Below are positions 48,601 through 60,600 of a stretch of 64,000 nucleotides of DNA, in pieces. Position 1 is the stretch's first letter. The number at the start of each line of letters is the position of its first letter. Position numbers and translations under genes: made by a program. This DNA is from Sycon ciliatum (taxonomy: Eukaryota; Porifera; Calcarea; Leucosolenida; Sycettidae). The stretch lies in NCBI RefSeq assembly GCF_964019385.1, contig NC_088655.1:16048948-16112947 (forward strand), in the 5' to 3' direction. The notes under the pieces are model-generated. The model worked only from the letters and a program-made list of their open reading frames with translations. It had not been told where the DNA came from and ran no database searches.

Positions 48601-51600
48601 AGCAGCTAGCGTTTTGAAATCTTCGCCATCCCCGAAACGCCTGTCTGGATGGGACCAGGTCGGCAAGATTTCAAAACTCCGAAACACAGAGATGTGACAG
48701 TCGTCACTTCATGCAGCAGAGCAAGATGAACAAGTTCAAAATAGCTGGAGTGACATTTGACGCCAAGCTGTCAGTCCGGGATCACTTGCACTCGATTGCG
48801 ACATGTGGCTGCCAGAAACTGGGTGTTCTCCGTCGGGCTTGCATTGTGTTAGATTACCATGGCATTGTGTTAGATTACCATGGCATTGTGTTAGATTACC
48901 ATGGCATTGTGTTAGATTACCATGGCATTGTGTTAGATTACCATGGCATTGTGTTAGATTACCATGGCATTGTGTTAGATTACCATGGCATTGTGTTAGA
49001 TTACCATGGCATTGTGTTAGATTACCATGGCATTGTGTTAGATTACCATGGCATTGTGTTAGATTACCATGGCATTGTGTTAGATTACCATGGCATTGTG
49101 TTAGATTACCATGGCATTGTGTTAGATTACCATGGCCGGCTTTGTGCAGCGTACAGTAAAACCTGTAATGGCGACCACTCGGATATGACGACCACTCGAC
49201 CATGGCGACCGCTGACATTGCCACAACTTTTGTTATTTGGTGCAGTACCAATTAGCCACGCCAGCATCACAGAAATCGAGGGTCATCAACCCTGACGCCA
49301 CAGATGATCGTCTTGAAAATAGCCAATTTACGAGCACTGATAAAACTACGAGCTACTCCCCCATTTAGCAAGAACTATACACCGGCGGACAGTAGAATAT
49401 CTCTACTAGGACTGAAAACATGTCCCCTATCTTCGTTCTTAGTTTTTTTTGAAAAGATGTTTTTTGAAATTTTCCACTCCACCATGCTGAAATACGGCCA
49501 AACTTGCACCTGTGCAGGAAAGCTCGCCCCTCTGCGACGTCAGCATTTTCTACTCCAACACTACTCCTGGAGCTGAAGAAGAAAGTGTATTTTTGATTCA
49601 TACAAAGAAAAGCACCGGTGAGCACTTGTCACTCCAAACGACAAACTTCTCCTTGCGCCACCAACACATTATTGGTGCAACCGGTGATGCAAAAGTGACT
49701 GAAGTCCTGAGCACGGTTGTTGAATTTCACTGCAAGAGCCGCAGTGAATCACTTGCATCATGACACAAGAATGCCAAGTCTCGTGGATCACGCAGACCAT
49801 ATTCGGCATTGCAGGAGTTAGATGCAAAGGTACAAGATACATTGCTCACCACCTCCTGCCCATACCAGCCACATTTCATTCATCTTGGGCACCCTGTAAG
49901 AAGACCTTAGGTTCTGTTGGGAATGCCCAAGTAAAATAATAAAATACAATACAAAAAATACATAACTCTCCTTGCTGTGCATGGGATTATTTCAACGGCC
50001 TATTGGCATTGCAACATTCCTAGGGCAGTTTGTGGGGGTTCTGAACAGACTCTGCAGGAATTACAGCGCATCTTATCTCAGCCATCATGTTTCTTTCGGA
50101 GTAGCGTGCCAGTCACGACTGTGATTGCTTTGTGTTGTGATCCGGAAAACGTCATTCCACGTCACAAATCACGCGATTTCACCGTGGCCTCTACAGTAAA
50201 ATTCAAAACCGCGTTCAGGACTTCAGTCACTTTTACATCAAAGGGTCGCACCAAACAAAAGTAGTGGCTCCAGGAGCAGCCTGTCGCGCGGAGTAACAAG
50301 TGATCACCGCTGCTTTTCCTTGTCAGAATCAACAATACACTTTGTTCTGCAGCGTTGAGAGTAGTGTTGGAGTAAAAATTACCGAGGAGACGTCGTGGAG
50401 GGTCGAGCTTTCCTGCGCAGGTATGAGTTTGGCCGTTTTTGAGCATGGGAGTGGAAAAAATCCAAATTGTTTGTTTCAAGAAAACCCAAGAAGGAAGATC
50501 AGGGACATTTCCTCAGTACTAAAAGAGGTGTTCTACCATCTTTCAGTGCATATGTCTTCCTACTTGGGAGCATGGCTCATAGTTTTATCATCGCTTGTAT
50601 ATTGGCTGTTTTCAAGACATTCATTTCTGGCGTCAGTTGTTGATGGCCTTTGTCTTCTGGGATGCTGCCGTAGCTAAACTGTAATGCCCCAGAAATTATT
50701 CTAAGGTGAGGCAATGTTGGCTTGATGGAACTCTGTTTGTAGCTTGTTTGTGTACGCTGTGGCAGGACTCGTTTTTGGACCCATGATTCATGTGATGGTT
50801 TCGACCATTTTTGAGGGTATGCCAGATTTAAGGGCATCGCACAGTCGATGTGTTGAGTACGAGGGGGAGTTATACTCCCTAGGCACAAGGGACAACGGGA
50901 ACGGGCAGTTGGGAAGACATTTAACTTATAATAGACGAAGAGACGGAGACCAGGACGAACAAAACGACTGCATCATGATAGTTTTTGTAAATGTTAAGCT
51001 CTGTTGGCAAGCCTTAAGTACTGTTTTCTATGAAATACACTCACTACAAACTATACTGAGAAGACCATTGATGGCTTTTTTAGTGCACAAAGGGCTGCTA
51101 CCAGGTCCAATGCAGGGAGCTAGTGGAGTGGGTGGGACACAGCAAGCTCTGCTTCTGCTTCTCTGACTAATCCAGAAGTTGAAAATGGTGTATTGGATTC
51201 ACTTGATCCTGACGTTACATTGATATTTCAACTACATTGACAATTTCAATTCTGCCGGTGTGCCTACTTCCTCCGGAAACGAAAACTTCGTGACTATTCA
51301 CTACTTTTGGCTGCTGTTATTTCAGTCTCTGTCTCTGGTTCTGCAAGCCTCAATCACAGACATGATATTTCGGAATCGTAGGAAAGCTTCATTCATATTT
51401 TGGAGAGCCGACAGTCGTCACAGAGCAAGGGTGTCTGACGCTGCAAACAAAGCAAAGCGAACATGTTTATCATTTTTCGTGCATCAGGCGCAATGTGAAA
51501 AACCCTGCGCTTGACTGCTGGTCGTAGCTATTTTTTAGCTAAGAACTTGACAGAGCGGTACAATGGTACCAAGGAGCGAGAAGAGTGGAAAATGAAAAAC

Positions 51601-54600
51601 ACTAGCAGCTAGGGTTTTGAAATCTTCGTCATGACCGAAACGTCTGCGTCCATGGGAACAGGTCGGGCAAGATGTCAAAACTCCAAAACGCAGAGAGGTA
51701 ACAATCGTCACTTCGCGTAGCACAGCAAGATGAACAAGTTCAAAATAGAAGTCGTTCAGCCACTGCTGAGCCCAGACTTCAACGTAGATGATCTCATCTT
51801 TTCCAGTAGCCTCGACGATGTGTCCTTGGTAGCAAAGGAGAAGGCGAGATCAGACCTCGGTAGTCGGGAAGTGCTGGTATGACTATGATATCCCTCGGAG
51901 GAAAGTTAAAATGTTTGGCATTGCCTGTGTTTCTTGTTCTGGGGCATCCTCGAGCAAGAGCGGAGGCGGTAATGAGTACCAGCGCTGGCGCACTCCCGTG
52001 GTCCCCACCGAGAAGTTGGAGAAGGCATTCGGGTAACAGCGAAGACGATCAGGGACGCTTAGAAGCTTCTCCATGACATACAACATCGCGTCAACAGACA
52101 TTCTACTTGGAACAGTTAAGTGGTACGAGTCGAGCGATGGGGACCCAGACTAAGACTCGACTCCCACTAGTCGATCCTGTAGATATTGTACATATGCCGG
52201 TTGTATGTGTTAAAGTGTTTCTCTTCCAAAAGAACACTTTTGTTGAGCACAGTAACTCCTTGAAAAGTCAATTCAAAAAATCAGTAAGTTGTGTCCGGAG
52301 AAAGCACAATGTATAAGAGCTTGTGTGGAAATCGATTACTAGTAATCATACTTTGAAGCTCAAAAGAATTGCTAGATACTTGGCCAAACGTCTTGTCCTG
52401 GATATTTGATGTCCCCAAATTTCCAGCATGCCCTAGGATCTCTTCATCTCCATTTGTCATTTTGCAGGTTAACTCTATCCTGTTCTGTGACATGCGCTTT
52501 TATTCTTGTATAGCACCAACAGCTGAGTGTACCTACGCAGTATGCAGCGCCTCTAGGTTCTAACACTTTTCCGCAGCAGGTACCGGTAAGTGACCTATTA
52601 ATGGCAATAGTGGACTGCATTCACTCCTTCATACCCTTTCATGATTGTGTATTGTAAATGTTAAGCTCTGTTGGCAAGCCTAAAGTACTGTTTTCTATGA
52701 AATACACTCTCTACAAACTATACTGAGAAGACCATTGATGGCCTTTTTACTAAGTTTTTAGTGCACAATGGGCTGCTACCAGGTCCAATGCAGGGAGCTA
52801 GTGCAGTGGGTGGGACACAGCAAGCTCTGCTTCTGCTTCTCTGACTAATCCTGAATTTGAAAATGGTGTATTGGATTCACTTGATCCTGACGTTACATTG
52901 ATATTTCAACTACATTGGCAATTTCAATTCTGCCGGTGTGCCTACTTCCTCCGGAAACGAAAACTTCGTGACTATTCACTACTTTTGGCTGCTGTTATTT
53001 CAGTCTCTGTCTCTGGTTCTGCAAGCCTCAATCACAGACATGATATTTCGGAATCGTAGGAAAGCCTCATTCATATTTTGGAGAGCCGACAGACGTCACA
53101 GAGCAAGGGTGTCTGACGCTGCAAACAAAGCAAAGCGAACATGTTTATCATTTTTCGTGCATCAGGCGCAATGTGAAAACCCTGCGCTGACTGCTGGTCG
53201 TGGCTATTTTTTAGCTAAGAACTTGACAGAGCGGTACAATGGTACCGAGGAGCGAGAAGAGTGGAAAATGAAAAACACTAGCAGCTAGGGTTTTGAAATC
53301 TTTGTCGTGACCGAAACGTCTGTGTCCATGGGAACAGGTCGGGCAAGATGTCAAAACTCCAAAACGCAGAGAGGTAACAATCGTCACTTCGCGTAGCACA
53401 GCAAGATGAACAAGTTCAAAATAGAAGTCATTCAGCCACTGCTGAGCCCAGACTTCAACGTAGATGATCTCATCTTTTCCAGTAGCCTCGACGATGTGTC
53501 CTTGGTCGCAAAGGAGAAGGCGAGATCAGACCTCGGTAGTCGGGAAGTGCTGGTACGACTATGATATCCCTCGGAGGAAAGTTAAAATGTTTGGCATTGC
53601 CTGCGTTTCTTGTTCTGGGGCATCCTCGAGCAAGAGCGGAGGCGGTAATGAGTACCAGCGCTGGCGCACTCCCGTGGTCCCCACCGAGAAGGTGGAGAAG
53701 GCATTCGGGTAACAGCGAAGACGATCAGGGACGCTTAGAAGCTTCTCCATGACATACAACATCGCGTCAACAGACATTCTACTTTGAACAGTTAAGTGGT
53801 ACGAGTCGAGCGATGGAGACCCAGACTGAGACTCGACTCCCACTAGTTGATCCTGTAGATATTGTACATATGCCGGTTGTATGTGTTAAAGTGTTTCTCT
53901 TTCAAAAGAACACTTTTGTTGAGCACAGTAACTCCTTGAAAAGTCATGTCAAAAAATCAGTAAGTTGTTGTGTCCGGAGAAAGCACAATGTACAAGAGCT
54001 TGTGTGGAAATCGATTACTAGTAATCATACTTTGAAGCTCAAAAGAATTGCTAGATACTTGGCCAAACGTCTTGTCCTGGATAATTGATGTCCCCAAATT
54101 TCCAGCATGCCCTAGGATCTCTTCATCTCCATTTGTCATTTTGCAGGTTAACTCTATCCTGTTCTGTGACATGCGCTTTTATTCTTGTATACCACCAACA
54201 GCTGAGTGGACAGACGCAGTATGCAGCGCATGGAGGGTATTACACTGCTCCGCAGCAGGTACAGGTAAGTGACCTATTAATGGCAATAGTGGACTGCATT
54301 CACTCCTTCATACCCTTTCATGATTGTTTTTGTAAATGTTAAGAGAGCATGTCTGAGAATACCAAAGTATGTGTGCAAGTGGATCTCTCCGATTTTGCTC
54401 AAAATTTGCAGGTAGGTTCCCTTTGGGGTGTGGATCGATTGGGCAAAGCCCTTGAAAAGTTTCTGAAGGGAACCTTGAAATTTGCATACCCCTCAAAAAT
54501 GGCCGAAATATCACATTATTTATGGGTCTAGAAACGAGTCACGCCACAGCGTATACGAACAAGCTATGAACAAAACTCCATCAAGCCAACATTGCCTCAC

Positions 54601-57600
54601 CTTAGAAGAGTTCCTGGAGCAGTACCGCTTAGCCACGCCAGCATCCCAGAAGACGAGGTCCATCACCCCCTGACGCCACAAATGATCGTCTTGAAAATAG
54701 CCAATTTACAAGCGCTGGCAAAACAGCCAGCTACGTCCTCAATTGGCCAGAACTATACACCGGCAGATAGTAGAACACCTCTTCTAGCGCTGAGGACATG
54801 TCCCCCATCTTCCTTTTGGGGTTTTCTTGAAATAAACTTTTTTGAATTTTTCCACTCGACCATGCTGAAATACGGCCAAAGTCATACCTGCGCAGGAAAG
54901 CTCGCCCCTCCGCGACGTCTCCTCGGCAATTTCTACTCCAACACTACTCCCAAGGCCGCAGAACAAAGTGTAGTGTTGACTCTGACAAGGAAAAGCAGCG
55001 GTGATCACTTGTCACTCCAAACGACGAGCTTCTCCTTGCGCCACCAATAATTTTTTGTGCGACTGTTGATGCAAAAGTGACTGAAGGCCTGAGCGCAGAT
55101 TTTGAATTTTATTGCAAGATGCACGGTGAAATCACGTGCCTTGTGACGCAAGAATGCCAAGTCGTGTGGCCCACGGCTCACGAAATTTCAGAGTGACCTT
55201 TGTCAAGTGCGCTTGTTACTCGCCTTGAACGCCCGTGGCTGTGGCGTTGGTCTGGAAGTGATCACACTTGTGTTGTTACTGCTCTCAAGAACACGCTGAC
55301 CGTGCTGTAGGCCTATGAACCGGGACTTTCCCTGACCATGTAGGTCGAAGACCAGGGAAATGATGATGAAATCACATTCTTTATGACGTAAGAAATCTCT
55401 CATGCAGTTCACGCGACAAGTGCGTGCAACCAGTGCTGCTCGCGTGCCAGTCAACACAAAGGGACCGATCTAGCCGCTTTTGTCGAGCATCGACATGAAA
55501 ACTAGGGACTTTTACTGTTGGACTATGTTCGGGATTGCAGGAGGTAAGTGTGAAAGACGAATAACTGTCCATGCTGTACGGGGGCATATTTCAACGACTT
55601 GCTGCCATTGCACCACTCCTAGGACAGTTTGGGGTTTTTTTTAGCAGATCAAGCAGGAAATGCAGCTCATCTCACCTCTGCCATCATGGTCTGTTCCGAG
55701 TAGCGTTCCAGACACGTTCGCGATCGATGGCTGCGTATCGTGATGCAGGAAGCGTCATCCTACGTCACAGAGCACGCGATCTCACCGTGCATCTTGCAAT
55801 AAAATTCAAAAACTGCGCTCAGGCCTTCAGTCACTTTTGCATCAACAGTCGCACAAAAAATTATTGGTGGCGCAAGGAGAAGCTTGTCGTTTGGAGTGAC
55901 AAGTGATCACCGCTGCTTTTCCTTGTCAGAGTCAACACTACACTTTGTTCTGCGGCCTTGGGAGTAGTGTTGGAGTAGAAATTGCTGAGGAGACGTCACG
56001 GAGGGGCGAGCTTTCCTGCGCAGGTATGACTTTGGCCGTATTTCAGCATGGTCGAGTGGAAAAATTCAAAAAAGTTTATTTCAAGAAAACCCCAAAAGGA
56101 AGATGGGGGACATGTCCTCAGCGCTAGAAGAGGTGTTCTACTATCTGCCGGTGTATAGTTCTGGCCAATTGAGGACGTAGCTGGCTGTTTTGCCAGCGCT
56201 TGTAAATTGGCTATTTTCAAGACGATCATTTGTGGCGTCAGGGGGTGATGGACCTCGTCTTCTGGGATGCTGGCGTGGCTAAGCGGTACTGCTCCAGGAA
56301 CTCTTCTAAGGTGAGGCAATGTTGGCTTGATGGAGTTTTGTTCATAGCTTGTTCGTATACGCTGTGGCGTGACTCGTTTCTAGACCCATTAATAATGTGA
56401 TATTTCGGCCATTTTTGAGGGGTATGCAAATTTCAAGGTTCCCTTCAGAAACTTTTTCAAGGGCTTTGCCCAATCGATCCACACCCCAAAGGGAACCTAC
56501 CTGCAAATTTTGAGCGAAATCGGAGAGATCCACTTGCACACATACTTTGGTATTCTCAGACATGCTCTCTTAAGCTCTGTTGGCAAGCCTAAAGTACTGT
56601 TTTCTATGAAATATACTCTCTACAAACTATACTGAGAAGACCATTGATGGCCTTTTTACTAAGTTTTTAGTGCACAATGGGCTGCTACCAGGTCCAATGC
56701 AGGGAGCTAGTGGAGTGGGTGGGACACAGCAAGCTCTGCTTCTGCTTCTCTGCCTAATCCTGAATTTGAAAATGGTGTATTGGATTCACTTGATCCTGAC
56801 GTTACATTGATATTTCAACTACATTGGCAATTAAAATTCTGCCGGTGTGCCTACTTCCTCCGGAAACGAAAACTTCGTGACTATTCACTTCTTTTGGCTG
56901 CTGTTATTTCAGTCTCTGTCTCTGGTTCTGCAAGCCTGTTTCACAGACATGATATTTCGGAATCGTAGGAAAGCCTCATTCATATTTTGGAGAGCCGACA
57001 GTCGTCACAGAGCAAGGGTGTCTGACGCTGCAAACAAAGCAAAGCGAACATGTTTATCATTTTTCGTGCATCAGGCGCAATGTGAAAACCCTGCGCTGAC
57101 TGCTGGTCGTGGCTATTTTTTAGCTAAGAACTTGACAGAGCGGTACAATGGTACCGAGGAGCGAGAAGAGTGGAAAATGAAAAACACTAGCAGCTAGGGT
57201 TTTGAAATCTTTGTCATGACCGAAACGTCTGTGTCCATGGGAACAGGTCGGGCAAGATGTCAAAACTCCAAAACGCAGAGAGGTAACAATCGTCACTTCG
57301 CGTAGCACAGCAAGATGAACAAGTTCAAAATAGAAGTCATTCAGCCACTGCTGAGCCCAGACTTCAACGTAGATGATCTCATCTTTTCCAGTAGCCTCGA
57401 CGATGTGTCCTTGGTCGCAAAGGAGAAGGCGAGATCAGACCTCGGTAGTCGGGAAGTGCTGGTATGACTATGATATCCCTCGGAGGAAAGTTAAAATGTT
57501 TGGCATTGCCTGTGTTTCTTGTTCTGGGGCATCCTCGAGCAAGAGCGGAGGCGGTAATGAGTACCAGCGCTGGCACACTCCCGTGGTCCCCACCGAGAAG

Positions 57601-60600
57601 GTGGAGAAGGCATTCGGGTAACAGCGAAGACGATCAGGGACGCTTAGAAGCTTCTCCATGACACACAACATCGCGTCAACAGACATTCTACTTGGAACAG
57701 TTAAGTGGTACGAGTCGAGCGATGGGGACCCAGACTGAGACTCGACTCCCACTAGTCGATCCTGTAGATATTGTACATATGCCGGTTGTATGTGTTGAAG
57801 TGTTTCTCTTCCAAAAGAACACTTTTGTTGAGCACAGTAACTCCTTGAAAAGTCAATTCAAAAAATCAGTAAGTTGTTGTGTCCGGAGAAAGCACAATGT
57901 ATAAGGGCTTGTGTGGAAATCGATTACTAGTAATCATACTTTGAAGCTCAAAAGAATTGCTAGATACTTGGCCAAACGTCTTGTCCTGGATATTTGATGT
58001 CCCCAAATTTCCAGCATGCCCTAGGATCTCTTCATCTCCATTTGTCATTTTGCAGGTTAACTCTATCCTGTTCTGTGACATGCGCTTTTATTCTTGTATA
58101 TCACCAACAGCTGAGTGGACATACGCAGAATGCAGCGCCTGTAGTTTCTTACACGCTTCCGCAGCAGGCACCGGTAAGTGACCTATTAATGGCAATAGTG
58201 GACTGCATTCACTCCTTCATACCCTTTCATGATAGTTTTTGTAAATGTTAAGCTCTGTTGGCAAGCCTAAAGTACTGTTTTCTATGAAATACACTCCCTA
58301 CAAACTATACTAAGAAGACCATTGATGGCCTTTTTAGTGCACAACGGGCTGCTACCAGGTCCAATGCAGGGAGCTAGTGGAGTGGGTGGGACACAGCATG
58401 CTCTGCTCCTGCTTCTCTGACTAATCCTGAAGTTGAAAATGGTGTATTGGATTCACTTGATCGTAACGTTACTTTAATAATTCAACTACATTGGCAAATA
58501 CAATTATGTTGGTGTGTGCCTACTTCCTCCGGAAACAAAAACTTCGAGACTTTTTTCACTACTTTTCGCTGCTGTTATTTCACTCTCTCTCTGGTTTTGC
58601 CAGCTTCAAACACTGACATGACATTTCGGAATCATATACACGCATGATTTATATTTTGGAGAGCCGACAGTCGTCGCAAAGCAAGGGTGTCGACGCTGCA
58701 GACAAATCAAAACGAACATGTTTTTTCATTTTTCGTCCATCAGGCGCAATGGGAAGAAAAGCACTACGCTCTCTGCTCGTCGTAGCTATTTTGTTAGGTC
58801 AGAACTTGACAGAGCAGGACAATGGCACTGAGGAGCAAGAGGAGTGGAAAATGAAACACAATAGCAGCTAGCGTTTTGAAATCTTCGCCATCCCCGAAAC
58901 GTCTGTCTGGATGGGAACAGGTCGGCAAGATTTCAAAACTCCGAAACACAGAGATGTGACAGTCGTCACTTCATGCAGCAGAGCAAGATGAACAAGTTCA
59001 CAATAGCTGGAGTGACATTTGACGGCAAGCTGTCAGTCCGAGATCACTTGCACTCGATTGCGACATGTGGCTGCCAGAAACTGGGTGTTCTCCGTCGGGC
59101 TTGCATTGTGTTAGATTACCATGGCCGGCTTTGTGCAGTGTACAGTAAAACCGGTAATGGCGACCACTCGGATATGGCGGCCACTCGACCATGGCGACCA
59201 CTTTTCCTTGTCACGGACGCATTCACGTTCAAAACACCTCGGATAAGGCGACAACTCGCTCAACGCGACCGACAACCACCCACCCGCGACCGCGTAGCAC
59301 AGTGTTACTCATGTAAGGGACGCATTGCATGGTGCACCAGGCATGGTAGATCTACACATCAGTGCAGGAAGTGTAGATGTACATGGTGCATGCACGACAT
59401 TTGACAGGTCTGAGGACTCCAGGCACATGAGTCGTGCTAGAGTAGCATAGATGCGTGCACTGCGATGCACTGAACAAAATGATGTATCACATTTGGGTAT
59501 GGTCACGTGACCCACTGAACCTGGATAAGAAGTCCACCTGGCCATGGCGACCACTTTTCTCGTCCCTTGAGTTAAACAGGTTTCACAGTACAAGGGAGTT
59601 GTCCGACCTGTCCTTGAGTATGCTCCCCTTGTGTGGATGGGAGCTGCATCCAGCCACGTGACCTGACTCGACCGGTTGCAGAACCATGCAATGGCCATTA
59701 TTGGTCCTGGTGCCCTTCTCCAAAGCCTGTGCCGGCACCGTCGGATTGTATCTGTGCTGGTATACCTGTATAAGCTCCAGTGCACCCCAGGACCACCCCA
59801 GCTCATCGCCATGGTCCCCCTCCAGCCAACCGTGTAGAAGCTCGGCACACCCGGAGTCAACCCCCTCCTGGCCAGCAGCACCATTTGCAGCTGCAGCAAG
59901 TCCTGGACAGGAGAGCACCAGCCTATCCTTCTCGCTCCTTCCCGTTTTCTGTCATCTCAGTATGGAACAGCTTGCCAAGCGATATTGTCAGGGCTACACT
60001 CAGCTTGAAGCGACCTTCAAAAAAGATGTTCATAAGCACCTCACGCACCAACACTGGTGGATGGCTACCAACGTCTACGGATAAATTCTAGATTGTTGCA
60101 CGGGTCATGTTCCTTGGTTCGGCTATGCTGATGATATTGGGCTTCATTTACTTTTATTATTAGTTTGTTTTGTTTGTTATGATTTCTTGGTTTTTCACCC
60201 CCTTTAGTTATAATTTAAAATATTTATTATTTGGTGCAGCTTTAGAGCTATGTGGTTTTTGATTTCCCTTTTTCTTAATTTCGTAATTAGCGCTTTTGAG
60301 TGTCATTATTTTCTTATTGTTTCGGACGAAGTTAATATTTTTGTGGTATTCTATAGCTTCAGTTTGTTTTGCAGTTGCTCTTGTGCATCCCCCCCCCCCA
60401 ATTTTTTGATGCCTAGTTGCAACGCTGACATCAAGACCTCTGGTCAGTTGAATTACTCCCAGCACATCGGCATGTCGTCCATACATCCCCTGTGTTTTGT
60501 CCTTTTCTTTGTTCCTTTTTGTTCTCCACCTGTTTTCCAGTAGGACTGTTTCAATAGTAAAAAAAAGAAGAAAAAATGAAGTCATTCAGCCACTGCATAG

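Noticed and set aside
54048..54272. Alternative exon starting at TTTTGCAG, GTTAACTC upstream of mini-exon 5
   Set aside because: The reading frame from that acceptor is open in this copy but hits a stop in the exon 4 copy, and it does not match the phase-0 pattern of the others. It remains a minor possibility because exon 7 uses an acceptor at about this place.
51260..57197. Repeated 84-116-codon frames in the intron copies (LLFQSLSLVLQ, etc.)
   Set aside because: They belong to the repeated intron, lack consistent splice or start signals, and some copies are frameshifted or stopped.
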